Positions 42,948 through 52,738 of a stretch of DNA of 64,000 nucleotides are shown here, piece by piece (positions within the stretch are counted from its first letter, which is position 1; the number at the start of each line of letters is the position of its first letter). The notes under the pieces are model-generated. The model did not search any database. It had not been told where the DNA came from and was given only the letters and a program-made list of their open reading frames with translations. Origin of the DNA: Hyphomicrobiales bacterium (lineage in GTDB: Bacteria; Pseudomonadota; Alphaproteobacteria; Rhizobiales; Rhizobiaceae); assembly GCA_900489925.1 (NCBI GenBank), contig UEHQ01000002.1, forward strand, positions 604,207-668,206, in the 5' to 3' direction. Made by a program: the position numbers and the translations under genes.

Positions 42948-43379
42948 TCAGAGCTTCTTGGCGTTCTCGAGGAGACGGCGGATATACTCGAGTGTCAGCT
43001 CTCGCTCGAAGGCCTTGAAACCGTCAAACAGCGCCAGATCCGCCTCGCGGGCAGCTTCGACCGCGGCGCCCTGCATTCCTTTCGCCTTTTCCGTGAGAAA
43101 GACGAGCTGCGCACGCTTGTCGGAGGGATGCGGCCGGCGCTCGATGAGACCGTCGCGCTCCATGCGCGCGAGCGTGTTCGCCATTGTCGCCTGTTCGATA
43201 TCGACCCTTGCGAGCAGCTGCTTCTGTGTCAGCCCGTCCTCGGCCCAGAGTTCCAGCAAAATGGGAAACTGCCCGGGAGAAAAGCCGAGTCGTCCCGCCC
43301 GCTGCTGCAGCGAACGAGCAAAACCCTTGGCCAGTTGACTAGCCAGATAGGCTCCCGAGTCCATCCGATCAAATCCCAT
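42948..43379 (-). CDS. MarR-family transcriptional regulator beside polA
   Basis: A 143-residue winged-helix regulator: FSPGQFPILLELWAEDGLTQ, VDIEQATMANTLARMERDGL (recognition helix) and RRPHPSDKRAQLVFLTEKAK (wing with D-K-R). I take ATG at 43379; the alternative in-frame start 6 codons upstream is TTG, and one at 43364 is also possible. Its position next to the sRNA-like locus and polA is the arrangement I recall from Sinorhizobium meliloti. Targets unknown; a 12-bp palindrome lies upstream. Confidence 0.88.
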   Translation of the reverse strand: MGFDRMDSGAYLASQLAKGFARSLQQRAGRLGFSPGQFPILLELWAEDGLTQKQLLARVDIEQATMANTLARMERDGLIERRPHPSDKRAQLVFLTEKAKGMQGAAVEAAREADLALFDGFKAFERELTLEYIRRLLENAKKL

Positions 43380-43422
43380 TTTTTCAATTAGGCGCAAAAC
43401 TCAGACCGAAACAATGCAACAA

Positions 43423-43434
43423 ATCGCATGCGAT
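43423..43434. promoter_or_regulatory. palindrome upstream of the polA-linked MarR gene
   Basis: ATCGCATGCGAT is a perfect 12-bp palindrome about 45 bases upstream of the MarR start, flanked by TGCA on both sides. A MarR autoregulatory site is a reasonable guess; nothing else supports it. Confidence 0.35.
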
Positions 43435-43480
43435 GCATCAAAATCGCTTCATATGGTTGTCACGGGAGAGATAGAGCAGA

Positions 43481-43590
43481 AAAACAAAGCCGCCATAGCC
43501 TGGAGGTCGGCTATGGCGGCTTGAAATGGGGACAAAGGCCCGGAGAGGGGATAAGGCCTTTGTCCAAGTCCGACGCGGCGGGGGACAAGC
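43481..43590 (-). ncRNA. candidate trans-acting sRNA between marR and polA (EcpR1/SmelC291-like)
   Basis: Minus strand: a hairpin GGACAAAGGCC/GGCCTTTGTCC (stem 43530-43540 with 43555-43565) with the loop TTATCCCCTCTCCG, then a 14-pair terminator hairpin AAGCCGCCATAGCC/GGCTATGGCGGCTT (43487-43522) with loop GACCTCCA, followed by TGTTTTTC. No ORF uses this strand here. Loops are rich in C and U, fit to pair with ribosome-binding sites. From memory, S. meliloti EcpR1 (SmelC291, about 100 bases, acts on dnaA and gcrA mRNA) sits between polA and a MarR gene. The 5' end is approximate. The rest of 43398-43779 carries the polA and marR promoter regions. Confidence 0.62.
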
Positions 43591-43779
43591 CGGCAATCAG
43601 ACCCTCGACGCGATCAAAGATCACCGTCGGTAGTCATCATTTGTGATCTCGAATGTGGCTTTTCAAGGGAAGATTAGGAATTGACTATTACATTTTAGTA
43701 ACAGTTTGGTGAGCCGAGATGTTTTCTCGGCTGGAACTTTATATAGACCTGAAAGGGTCGCCGCGCTATCGATGGCAGC

Positions 43780-46770
43780 ATGAAAAAAGGCGATCATCTT
43801 TTCCTTGTCGACGGCTCCGGTTTCATCTTCAGAGCTTTCCACGCACTCCCTCCGCTGACGCGCAAATCCGACGGTTTGCCGGTCGGCGCCGTCTCGGGTT
43901 TCTGCAACATGCTGTGGAAACTGCTGACGGATGCACGCGACACCTCCGTCGGCGTCACGCCGACGCACCTAGCTGTTATCTTCGACTACTCGTCGAAGAC
44001 CTTCCGCAAGGATCTCTATGACGCCTACAAGGCGAACCGCTCGGCGCCGCCCGAGGAGCTCATCCCGCAGTTCGGCCTGATCCGCCAGGCAACACGCGCC
44101 TTCAACCTGCCGTGCATCGAGACCGAGGGTTTCGAAGCGGACGATATCATCGCGACCTATGCCCGCCAGGCGGAAGCGCTCGGTGCCGACGTGACGATCG
44201 TCTCCTCCGACAAGGACCTGATGCAGCTCGTCACGCCCAATGTCCACATGTACGACAGCATGAAGGACAAGCAGATCGGCATTGCCGACGTCATCGAAAA
44301 GTGGGGCGTGCCACCCGAGAAGATGATCGACCTGCAGGCGATGACCGGCGATTCCGTCGATAACGTGCCGGGCATCCCGGGCATCGGGCCAAAGACGGCG
44401 GCGCAGTTGCTCGCCGAATATGGAGATCTCGATACGCTGCTCGAGCGCGCGACCGAGATCAAGCAGGAGAAGCGTCGCCAGACGATCATCGAAAACGCCG
44501 ACAAGGCGCGCCTGTCGCGCGAGCTCGTCAAGCTGCGCACCGATGTCCCGCTTGAACTCGCCGTCGAAGACCTCGTTCTGGAGCAGCAGAACGGCCCGAA
44601 GCTGATCGGCTTCCTGAAGGCGATGCAGTTTACCAGTCTGACGCGCCGCGTTGCCGACGCCTGCGCCTGCGATGCCAGCGCCATCGAGGCGGTCGACGTT
44701 CCCGTCGAATGGGGCGCCAACGCCCATGGTCCCGATCTTGACGTGGTGCAGCCGGAGCCTGTCGCTGGCGGCATACCCGAGGTGGAGGGCGAATCCGTGC
44801 CGGTGCCGGCCAAGGCAAACGGTGCCGAGGGGACCTTCCTGGCCGCCAACCTGGCGGCGGCACGCGCCGAGGCTTTCGCGACCCTGCCCTTCGATCACTC
44901 GGGTTACGTGACGATCCGCGATGTGGCAACGCTCGACGCTTGGATCGCCGACGCCCGCGACAAAGGCCTCGTTGCCTTCGATACGGAAACGACATCGCTC
45001 GACGCGATGCAGGCGGAGCTTGTCGGCTTCTCGCTTGCGATCGCCGACAACGACAAGAACCCGACCGGCACCAGCATTCGCGCCGCCTACATTCCGCTTA
45101 GCCACAAGACGGGTATTGGCGATCTGCTCGGCGGCGGGCTCGCGGACAACCAGATTCCGATGCGCGACGCCCTGCCCCGCCTGAAGGCGCTGCTGGAAGA
45201 CGAAAGCATCCTGAAGGTCGCGCAGAACCTCAAATACGATTACCTGCTGATGAAACGCTACGGCGTCGAGACGAAGAACTTCGACGACACAATGCTGATC
45301 TCCTACGTGCTCGACGCCGGAACTGGCGCGCACGGCATGGATCCGCTGTCGGAGAAATTCCTCGGCCACACGCCGATCGCCTACAAGGATGTTGCCGGTA
45401 GCGGTAAGTCGAGCGTTACCTTCGATCTGGTCGCCATCGACCGGGCGACCCACTATGCGGCGGAAGACGCGGAAATCACCCTTCGTCTCTGGATGGTGCT
45501 GAAGCCGCGCCTAGCCGCGGAAAAGCTGACGACCATCTACGAGCGACTGGAGCGGCCGCTGCTGCCCGTTCTGGCGCATATGGAAGAACGCGGCATTACC
45601 GTCGACCGGCAGATCCTGTCGCGCCTGTCCGGCGAGTTGGCGCAGGGTGCGGCCGGGCTTGAAGACGAGATCTACAAGCTTGCCGGCGAACGCTTCACGA
45701 TCGGCTCGCCGAAGCAGCTCGGCGATATCCTCTTCGGCAAGATGGGACTGACCGGCGGCACCAAGACGAAAACCGGCCAGTGGTCCACCTCGGCAAGCGT
45801 GCTGGAAGATCTCGCCGCCGCCGGTTTCGAGCTTCCGCGCAAGATCGTCGACTGGCGCCAGCTGACGAAGCTGAAATCGACCTATACCGACGCGCTGCCG
45901 GGCTACGTCCATCCGCAGACGAAGCGGGTTCACACCTCCTATTCGCTGGCGTCGACGACAACGGGGCGCCTCTCCTCGTCGGAACCGAACCTGCAGAACA
46001 TCCCGGTTCGCACCGCCGAGGGTCGCAAGATCCGCACGGCTTTCATCTCGACGCCGGGGCACAAGCTGATCTCGGCCGACTACAGCCAGATCGAGCTGCG
46101 CGTGCTCGCCCACGTCGCCGAGATCCCGCAGCTGACACAGGCCTTTGCCGACGGGATCGACATTCATGCGATGACGGCATCCGAAATGTTCGGCGTGCCT
46201 GTCGAGGGCATGCCGTCGGAGGTGCGCCGCCGCGCCAAGGCGATCAACTTCGGCATCATCTACGGCATCTCCGCCTTCGGCCTTGCCAACCAGCTGTCGA
46301 TCGAGCGGTCCGAGGCGGGGGACTACATCAAGCGCTACTTCGAGCGCTTCCCCGGTATTCGCGACTACATGGACAGCCGCAAGCAGATGGCCCGCGACAA
46401 GGGCTATGTGGAGACGATCTTCGGCCGGCGAATCAACTATCCGGAGATTCGCTCCTCCAACCCCTCCGTGCGCGCCTTCAACGAGCGCGCGGCGATCAAC
46501 GCGCCGATCCAGGGGTCGGCTGCCGATATCATCCGCCGGGCGATGATCAAGATCGAGCCCGCATTGGCCGAAGCAGGGATTGGCGATCGCGTGCGCATGC
46601 TGTTGCAGGTGCATGACGAATTGATCTTCGAGGTCGAGGATGCCGACGTCGAAAAGGCGATGCCGATCATCGTGTCGGTGATGGAAAACGCCACCATGCC
46701 GGCGCTCGAAATGCGTGTGCCGCTGAAGGTCGACGCCCGTTCGGCGATGAACTGGGACGAAGCGCATTGA
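43780..46770 (+). CDS. polA: DNA polymerase I
   Basis: A 996-residue Pol I with three domains. The 5' nuclease is N-terminal (FLVDGSGFIFRAFHALPPLT, EADDIIATYARQAE, GIPGIGPKTAAQLL). The 3'-5' exonuclease is intact: Exo I FDTETTSLD, Exo II AQNLKYDYLLM and Exo III YAAEDAEI. The polymerase has motif A SADYSQIELRVLAHVAE, motif B RRRAKAINFGIIYGISAF and motif C LLQVHDELIF. It joins Okazaki fragments and fills repair gaps. The intact proofreading motifs separate it from Pol I types that have lost them. The insert at about residues 295-370 is low in conservation. Confidence 0.97.
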   Translation: MKKGDHLFLVDGSGFIFRAFHALPPLTRKSDGLPVGAVSGFCNMLWKLLTDARDTSVGVTPTHLAVIFDYSSKTFRKDLYDAYKANRSAPPEELIPQFGLIRQATRAFNLPCIETEGFEADDIIATYARQAEALGADVTIVSSDKDLMQLVTPNVHMYDSMKDKQIGIADVIEKWGVPPEKMIDLQAMTGDSVDNVPGIPGIGPKTAAQLLAEYGDLDTLLERATEIKQEKRRQTIIENADKARLSRELVKLRTDVPLELAVEDLVLEQQNGPKLIGFLKAMQFTSLTRRVADACACDASAIEAVDVPVEWGANAHGPDLDVVQPEPVAGGIPEVEGESVPVPAKANGAEGTFLAANLAAARAEAFATLPFDHSGYVTIRDVATLDAWIADARDKGLVAFDTETTSLDAMQAELVGFSLAIADNDKNPTGTSIRAAYIPLSHKTGIGDLLGGGLADNQIPMRDALPRLKALLEDESILKVAQNLKYDYLLMKRYGVETKNFDDTMLISYVLDAGTGAHGMDPLSEKFLGHTPIAYKDVAGSGKSSVTFDLVAIDRATHYAAEDAEITLRLWMVLKPRLAAEKLTTIYERLERPLLPVLAHMEERGITVDRQILSRLSGELAQGAAGLEDEIYKLAGERFTIGSPKQLGDILFGKMGLTGGTKTKTGQWSTSASVLEDLAAAGFELPRKIVDWRQLTKLKSTYTDALPGYVHPQTKRVHTSYSLASTTTGRLSSSEPNLQNIPVRTAEGRKIRTAFISTPGHKLISADYSQIELRVLAHVAEIPQLTQAFADGIDIHAMTASEMFGVPVEGMPSEVRRRAKAINFGIIYGISAFGLANQLSIERSEAGDYIKRYFERFPGIRDYMDSRKQMARDKGYVETIFGRRINYPEIRSSNPSVRAFNERAAINAPIQGSAADIIRRAMIKIEPALAEAGIGDRVRMLLQVHDELIFEVEDADVEKAMPIIVSVMENATMPALEMRVPLKVDARSAMNWDEAH

Positions 46771-46942
46771 GCGCTTCGTCGAAAAATCCCTAAAATTTTC
46801 CATATCCAGCAAGGCACTGAAAACAATAGACTTTCTCCCTATTGCCGAGGTCGCGACAGCCCTCATGGAAGGAACTTATTAACCTTCATTTCCTAAGCCG
46901 GAAGAGGATAATAGTTGCTAATCATGAGTGAGTAGCGGTCGT

Positions 46943-49606
46943 ATGCGCTTTCCTAGAACCAATCTGACGGATGCCGGTGAGATTTCCACGGAGATCGATG
47001 GCGAACAGCTGCAGGAACAGGCCGGCGAGAAGCCGGTGCCGCCGATCTGGCAGAATCACTTTTCGCTGGCGCCGAATGTCCGCTTTACCCGCACGCCGGA
47101 GAGCCAGATCAACCCGCGCAAGCAGCCAGCCGAGCCGGTGCAGCCGCGGGTGATGGAACCTGCCCAGGTGGCAGCACCCACGCCGCAGCGCGCACCGGCA
47201 CCTGCCCCGCAGCCCGCCCAATTGGTGGCACCGGTGGCCCAGCCGATCGTCGTGCCGTCGCAGCCCGCGGCACAGCCGCGCCAGGGCTATGTCGCCCGCC
47301 AGGCCGCCATGCAGCCGGCCGTCACGCAACCGCAGCCCCACGTTCAACAGCAGGCGCTACGCAATGCCTATGCGTCGCAGCAGACCGGCCCGCGCGCGCC
47401 TCTCGTCGTCAACGTGCCCTTCGACGCCTGCCAGCCGGAAGCCGATGTTACCGTCGAAGAAAACGCGATCGTCGTTTCAGAGACCGCTGACGAAACGCAA
47501 TTCCACGCCTCTTCCAACCTCGCCTCGATCTCCGACTTCGCCTTCTGGGAGGTGATGTCCTTCGAAGAAGGCGAGGCGCCGGCCGAGCCGGTGGAAGCGA
47601 CGCCCCAGGTACAGATCGTAGCGCCACAGGCGGTGCCCACGCCGCATTCGATCATCAGCCAGTTCCGCATCATGGAATGGCGTCCGGGCAAGCAGCCCGT
47701 CGTCGCCGCTCCCTATGCCGCGCCGCTGCCGGTTGCCGTTGCCCCCGGTCCTGTCGCGGCCCCGGTTGCCGCTCCCATCACAGCCGCAGCGCCTGGCGTT
47801 TCCGTTACGGCGCCTGTTGTCGTGGCGCCGGCACCGACCACCGGCCGCGCGCCGATCCGCCAGCCGCTTGCGGTCAGACTGAAGCAGCAGGCGGCTGCCG
47901 CCGAGGCACAGGCGCCCGCGCCTGCCCCGCAGGTCGTGCAGCCCATCGCCATAGAGCCGCAGCCGGCCGCAGCACAGCCGATCGCGCCGATGCCTGTTCG
48001 TTCGCAGCCGGCGATCGCGCCGCTTGCGCCTGCTGCCCGCATGGTGGCGCACAAGTTCGTACCGTCCAAGGTCGATGCCTCGGGCTACGAGTTCCCCTCC
48101 AACTCGCTGCTGCAGGAGCCGCCGGAACGCGTCGGCGAGATCATGTCGCAGGAAGCGCTGGAACAGAATGCCGGGTTGCTGGAAAGCGTTCTTGAGGATT
48201 TCGGCATCAAGGGTGAGATCATCCATGTGCGCCCCGGCCCCGTCGTCACGCTCTATGAATTCGAGCCGGCGCCGGGCGTCAAATCCTCGCGCGTCATCGG
48301 CCTTGCCGACGATATCGCCCGCTCGATGTCGGCGCTGTCGGCGCGTGTCGCCGTGGTTCCCGGCCGCAACGTCATCGGCATCGAACTGCCGAACGTACTG
48401 CGCGAAACCGTCTATTTCCGCGAGATGATCGAGAGCGCCGACTTCGAGAAGAGCAGCTTCAAGCTGGCGCTCGGCCTCGGCAAGACGATCGGCGGCGAAC
48501 CTGTGATCGCGGAACTCGCGAAGATGCCGCACCTGCTCGTCGCCGGCACCACCGGTTCGGGCAAGTCGGTCGCCGTCAACACCATGATCCTCTCATTGCT
48601 CTACCGGATGACGCCGGAGCAGTGCCGGCTAATCATGATCGATCCGAAGATGCTGGAACTCTCCGTCTATGACGGCATTCCGCACCTGCTCACCCCTGTC
48701 GTCACCGACCCGAAGAAGGCTGTGATGGCGCTGAAGTGGGCCGTGCGCGAGATGGAAGAGCGCTATCGCAAGATGTCGCGCCTCGGCGTGCGCAATATCG
48801 ACGGCTATAACGGCCGCGTGGCGCAGGCCAAGGAAAAGGGCGAGACGATCCACATCATGGTGCAGACCGGCTTCGACCGCAGCACCGGTGCGCCGATCGA
48901 AGAACAACAGGAGCTTGACCTGACGCCGATGCCTTATATCGTCGTCATCGTCGACGAAATGGCCGACCTGATGATGGTGGCCGGCAAGGAAATCGAAGGC
49001 GCGATCCAGCGGTTGGCGCAGATGGCGCGCGCCGCCGGCATCCACCTGATCATGGCGACGCAGCGTCCTTCGGTCGACGTCATCACCGGCACGATCAAGG
49101 CCAACTTCCCGACCCGCATCTCCTTCCAGGTGACGTCGAAGATCGACAGCCGCACGATCCTTGGCGAACAGGGCGCCGAACAGCTGCTCGGCCAAGGCGA
49201 CATGCTGCACATGCAGGGCGGCGGGCGTATCTCGCGCGTCCACGGCCCGTTCGTCTCCGACGCAGAGGTCGAGAAGGTCGTGGCGCATCTGAAGACGCAG
49301 GGACGCCCGGAATATCTCGACACGGTGACCGCCGACGAAGAGGAAGACGGCGAGGAAGAAGACAGCGCTGTCTTCGACAAGGGTGACATGGCGGCCGAGG
49401 ACGGCAACGACCTCTACGACAAGGCCGTCAAGGTGGTGCTGCGCGACAAGAAGTGCTCGACCTCCTACATCCAGCGCCGCCTAGGCATCGGCTACAACCG
49501 TGCCGCCTCGCTCGTCGAGCGCATGGAAAAGGAAGGCCTCGTCGGCCCGGCCAACCATGTCGGCAAGCGCGAAATCGTCGCTGGTCGTGGCGGTGAGGCG
49601 GATTAA
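46943..49606 (+). CDS. ftsK: FtsK/SpoIIIE-type DNA translocase lacking the N-terminal membrane domain
   Basis: About 887 residues. The N-terminal 380 residues are a Pro/Ala/Gln-rich linker; no run of hydrophobic residues long enough for a membrane helix is visible. The motor begins near 410 ([20 protein letters not shown]), with Walker [14 protein letters not shown], Walker [12 protein letters not shown] and [20 protein letters not shown]. An acidic stretch ([13 protein letters not shown]) leads to the gamma domain ([20 protein letters not shown]). FtsK motors move DNA at division and activate XerCD. The start could be GTG 46928 or ATG 46943; I chose ATG. A long hairpin (49614-49652) follows the stop. 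Confidence 0.9.
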   Translation: MRFPRTNLTDAGEISTEIDGEQLQEQAGEKPVPPIWQNHFSLAPNVRFTRTPESQINPRKQPAEPVQPRVMEPAQVAAPTPQRAPAPAPQPAQLVAPVAQPIVVPSQPAAQPRQGYVARQAAMQPAVTQPQPHVQQQALRNAYASQQTGPRAPLVVNVPFDACQPEADVTVEENAIVVSETADETQFHASSNLASISDFAFWEVMSFEEGEAPAEPVEATPQVQIVAPQAVPTPHSIISQFRIMEWRPGKQPVVAAPYAAPLPVAVAPGPVAAPVAAPITAAAPGVSVTAPVVVAPAPTTGRAPIRQPLAVRLKQQAAAAEAQAPAPAPQVVQPIAIEPQPAAAQPIAPMPVRSQPAIAPLAPAARMVAHKFVPSKVDASGYEFPSNSLLQEPPERVGEIMSQEALEQNAGLLESVLEDFGIKGEIIHVRPGPVVTLYEFEPAPGVKSSRVIGLADDIARSMSALSARVAVVPGRNVIGIELPNVLRETVYFREMIESADFEKSSFKLALGLGKTIGGEPVIAELAKMPHLLVAGTTGSGKSVAVNTMILSLLYRMTPEQCRLIMIDPKMLELSVYDGIPHLLTPVVTDPKKAVMALKWAVREMEERYRKMSRLGVRNIDGYNGRVAQAKEKGETIHIMVQTGFDRSTGAPIEEQQELDLTPMPYIVVIVDEMADLMMVAGKEIEGAIQRLAQMARAAGIHLIMATQRPSVDVITGTIKANFPTRISFQVTSKIDSRTILGEQGAEQLLGQGDMLHMQGGGRISRVHGPFVSDAEVEKVVAHLKTQGRPEYLDTVTADEEEDGEEEDSAVFDKGDMAAEDGNDLYDKAVKVVLRDKKCSTSYIQRRLGIGYNRAASLVERMEKEGLVGPANHVGKREIVAGRGGEAD

Positions 49607-50364
49607 TTGATTCCCGAGGCCGGTTCCGTCACCAAGATCGAACCGGCCTCGGCTGCCCACGCGATAGACCACCATCAAACCCCGCGCTGGAGGGTTCTCC
49701 GCGACGGTGTAAAACATGCTGGGATGGGCAGGCGACCGTAGGGATTTGTGGGAATGTCAGGCTATATCGCCTGCCCGATCGCATGAAGGCCCCGGAGCCG
49801 TGTGGCCGACAGGAGCGTCTCTCGGCCTTCTTTTCCGGATGGACGTCGGTCCTGACGACGCTCGTCCACCTCTTGCAACCATCATCGAACGCCGGACTGC
49901 GGCCCGATTTGTCAGATCCGGTTCGCGACTCCGGCTCCCTGTCCAATGACGGAAGCAAGTATCGGATGGGTCGATGCCGCGGGGATGTGCGCGGACGGTG
50001 TTGCGCGGCAAGAAGCTGGAATCACTGCGGAGTCTTTCGTCGCGCAAGAAAATTGTCCCCGCCGCTGGGAAAGCCGGTCGAACGCCACCGCCGCCGTGCG
50101 ACAATGACAGGGCCTTGCCGCGCACAGCCAGTGGGTGTAAGTGGCGCTTATCGCGAAAAGCGATCGCTTTCCTTGAGCCGCCCAGTGGCGGAGTAAACAG
50201 GTGGACGAATCGTCGTCCAGGCGGTCGAGTACACGCCGTCCGTGCGCTTCGAGCATGGATGCGCCAGCGTTTTCCAAGAAACGAAACGCCTGACACCTGT
50301 CGGGCCCCAATCGCAAGCCATCGGCGCCAGCGGCGCTGGATGCATGCGTCGATCGGAACGCGTC
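49607..50364. other. gene-poor stretch between ftsK and the MFS gene
   Basis: About 760 bases with no frame that looks coding: the open frames on either strand overlap each other, are Arg/Ser/Pro-rich and show no family. Near the left end a perfect 13-pair inverted repeat (CCGAGGCCGGTTC at 49614-49626 against 49640-49652) could end the ftsK transcript, but no T-run follows. I see no tRNA, tmRNA or RNase P signature. It could hold a decayed gene or a structured RNA. Confidence 0.5.
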
Positions 50365-51558
50365 ATGAACAATCCACTCATCATCATTTTCACTGCCATC
50401 ATTCTCGATGCCATCGGCATCGGCCTCATCTTCCCGATCTTGCCTTCCCTGCTGCAGGACGTCACACATGCTGAAAACGTGGCGTCCTACATCGGCATCA
50501 TGACCGCCCTCTACGCGGTCATGCAGTTCATCTTCGCGCCGGTTCTCGGTTCGCTCAGCGACCGGCTCGGGCGGCGCCCGGTGCTCCTGATCTCGCTGGC
50601 CGGCGCAGCCATCAACTATCTGTTCCTGGCCTTCGCGCCCAACCTCTGGCTGTTGATGCTCGGCCGTGCCATTGCCGGCCTGACAAGTGCCAACGTCTCC
50701 GTGGCGACGGCCTACATCACCGATATTTCCCCACAGGAAAGCCGCGCTCGCCGTTTTGGTCTGCTGAACGCGATGTTCGGCATCGGCTTCATCGTCGGGC
50801 CGATCCTTGGCGGGGCGCTCGGAGACTACTGGCTGCGGCTCCCCTTTATCGCCGCGGCGGTCCTGAATGCCTGCAACCTGATGCTGGCGTTCTTCATCCT
50901 GCCGGAATCACGCACACCGACGCGGGAGAAAATCGACCTAGCAGCACTCAATCCGCTGCGCCCGCTGCGTTGGGCGTTCTCGATGAAGAGCCTGCTGCCG
51001 GTCATCTTAATCTTTTTCGTCTTCAGCGCGACCGGAGAAGCCTATGGCACGTGCTGGGCGCTGTGGGGCAGCGATACCTTCCAGTGGAGCGGGCTCTGGA
51101 TCGGACTCTCACTCGGCGCCTTCGGTGTTTGCCAGACGCTGGCCCAGGCATTCCTTCCGGGCGTGGCCGTAAAGCTGCTCGGCGAGCGCATGGCCGTTAT
51201 CACAGGCGTTGTGGCCGCCTGCATTGCGCTGACCGTGATGGCCTTCGCCAACCAGGGCTGGATGATTTTCGCTATCATGCCGATCTTCGCACTCGGCGGG
51301 ATCGGCGTGCCGGCCTTGCAGTCGCTGGCGACTCGCCAGGTCGATGAGAGCCAGCAAGGTCAATTCCAGGGCGTGCTGGCATCAGCCGTCAGCCTGGCAT
51401 CAATCGTCAGTCCGCTCGCGTTCTCGAGCTTCTATTTTGTGGTGAGAGAACAGTGGCCCGGGGCAATCTGGCTATCGGTCGTCGTCGTCTACGGGCTCGG
51501 TGTTCCGCTGGTTCTCAGCCTGCATCGGCAAAAGGCGGAAGCAGCGCCAGCGATGTGA
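50365..51558 (+). CDS. TetA-like major facilitator efflux transporter
   Basis: A 397-residue MFS protein with twelve hydrophobic helices. Motif A between helices 2 and 3 is GSLSDRLGRRPVLLISLAGA; the start IIFTAIILDAIGIGLIFPIL and RFGLLNAMFGIGFIVGPILG are typical of the TetA/DHA1 drug:proton antiporters, near the TetA(30)-type of rhizobia. It should export a drug or metabolite by proton antiport. No TetR gene adjoins it, which is unusual for a real tetracycline determinant, so resistance cannot be claimed. ATG at 50365 was chosen as the start of the first helix; longer frames read into the gene-poor stretch. Confidence 0.88.
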   Translation: MNNPLIIIFTAIILDAIGIGLIFPILPSLLQDVTHAENVASYIGIMTALYAVMQFIFAPVLGSLSDRLGRRPVLLISLAGAAINYLFLAFAPNLWLLMLGRAIAGLTSANVSVATAYITDISPQESRARRFGLLNAMFGIGFIVGPILGGALGDYWLRLPFIAAAVLNACNLMLAFFILPESRTPTREKIDLAALNPLRPLRWAFSMKSLLPVILIFFVFSATGEAYGTCWALWGSDTFQWSGLWIGLSLGAFGVCQTLAQAFLPGVAVKLLGERMAVITGVVAACIALTVMAFANQGWMIFAIMPIFALGGIGVPALQSLATRQVDESQQGQFQGVLASAVSLASIVSPLAFSSFYFVVREQWPGAIWLSVVVVYGLGVPLVLSLHRQKAEAAPAM

Positions 51559-51605
51559 GCAGCGCTTCTATCCGAAGCCGCCCACGTCGGCGGCGCAGGA
51601 AAAGA

Positions 51606-52124
51606 TCATCTGCGTGAAAGCTGTTCGACCGCTGCGCGGCGCAGTGTCTCAGCGACGAAATCAGTCTTGCCACCGGTATAGATATCCCAGTCGCCATTAG
51701 CCTTCTCGGCGAGGTCGCGTTTCAGCGCCTCATACTCGGCGGTTCGTTGCGAATGGCGGCGGAGATGATCGCGGAAAAGGAGGCGGTCACGGTGGGCGGG
51801 ATTGCCGGCGGTGCAGAGATAGAGGCGCAGGCCATAGCCTTCGTGTTCGCGGGTAAAGGGCAAGCGGCCGTCATTATGAGGGTCGCCGTGTGCGCGGAAG
51901 CCTGAGGTTGCGAGCCTGGCTGATAGCGTGGACACGGCGGCTTCGTCGATGAGCACGGCGTCGAGGTCGATCTTCGGCTTGGCCGCCAGTCCGGGCACCG
52001 CGGTGCTGCCGATATGCTCAATGGCGAGGACGAGGTCGGGCGCAATCGACAAGATTTCGTCTCTCGCGAGTTCGAAGAGAGTAGGCCAGCGAGGATCATA
52101 GTTGGCAATCCTGATCGGCCGCAT
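51606..52124 (-). CDS. GrpB family protein
   Basis: A 172-residue GrpB/UPF0157 protein with the nucleotidyltransferase-fold signature IEHIGSTAVPGLAAKPKIDL and D residues after it, then the C-terminal LRLYLCTAGNPAHRDRLLFRDHL segment with the family's conserved R-D. The biochemical function of GrpB proteins is not established. It starts 14 bases after the phnN stop on the same strand and may be cotranscribed with the phn block, but a role in phosphonate use is not known. Confidence 0.88.
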   Translation of the reverse strand: MRPIRIANYDPRWPTLFELARDEILSIAPDLVLAIEHIGSTAVPGLAAKPKIDLDAVLIDEAAVSTLSARLATSGFRAHGDPHNDGRLPFTREHEGYGLRLYLCTAGNPAHRDRLLFRDHLRRHSQRTAEYEALKRDLAEKANGDWDIYTGGKTDFVAETLRRAAVEQLSRR

Positions 52125-52138
52125 CCCTTGCTCCGGCC

Positions 52139-52738
52139 TTAGCCGATCTCGGCGAGGCAGCCGTCGAGCGCCTCGATCATCCGGCGCTCGCCGTCTTCGA
52201 GGGAATCGCTGTTGTCGAGATCGACGACATCGTAGTCGCCGCGCACGGTGAGCGGGCCGCGAGCGAGGCGTGCCATGATGTCTTCATGGGTCTCCCGGCC
52301 CCGCGCCTCGAGGCGGGTGGCAAGTACGTCGGCGCGAGCCGTGACGTTGATAACCTTCAGGCGCGGGAAGACGGCCTGAAAGCGATGCAGCGCCGAACGG
52401 GAGCCATTGGCGATCACGAGGTTGCCTGCGGCGAGCGACACCGATACCTCGGAGGGGATGCCGTATTTCAGGCCGTGCGCTTCCCACCAGACCGAGAAGC
52501 TGCCGGCCTGTTCCATCGAGGCGAAACCCTGCTCGGACACGGCCAGATGGTCTTCACCACCGGCGTCGTGATGGCGGGTGATGACGCGGCGGACGAAATG
52601 CACATCCGGGCGACCGTGAAAGTGTTTGGCGGCCCGCGCCATCAGCGTGTCCTTGCCGGCGCCGCTGGGGCCGACCACGACGACCATGATACCGCGTTCG
52701 GTGCCCGGAACGACGTGGGGTTCGTGCGAGGGCATCAT
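52139..52738 (-). CDS. phnN: ribose 1,5-bisphosphokinase
   Basis: A 199-residue P-loop kinase of the guanylate kinase fold: VVVVGPSGAGKDTLMARAAK (Walker A), FVRRVITRHHDAGGEDH, GNLVIANGSRSALHRFQAVF. PhnN phosphorylates ribose 1,5-bisphosphate to PRPP in the phosphonate (C-P lyase) pathway. The start overlaps the stop of phnM by four bases (52735-52738). It ends the phn block before the GrpB gene. Confidence 0.93.
   Translation of the reverse strand: MMPSHEPHVVPGTERGIMVVVVGPSGAGKDTLMARAAKHFHGRPDVHFVRRVITRHHDAGGEDHLAVSEQGFASMEQAGSFSVWWEAHGLKYGIPSEVSVSLAAGNLVIANGSRSALHRFQAVFPRLKVINVTARADVLATRLEARGRETHEDIMARLARGPLTVRGDYDVVDLDNSDSLEDGERRMIEALDGCLAEIG

Noticed and set aside
43398..43779. Spot 42 (spf) RNA next to polA
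   Set aside because: Spot 42 is an enterobacterial RNA on the other side of polA; the hairpins here differ and point away from polA.
49757..50296. Frames of 130-190 codons on both strands after ftsK as possible genes
   Set aside because: They overlap each other in several phases, are dominated by Arg/Ser/Pro/Gly, and lack ribosome-binding sites and recognisable motifs.
50365..51558. Tetracycline resistance determinant
   Set aside because: The sequence is TetA-like but no tetR gene is adjacent and many chromosomal MFS pumps look alike; resistance cannot be inferred.
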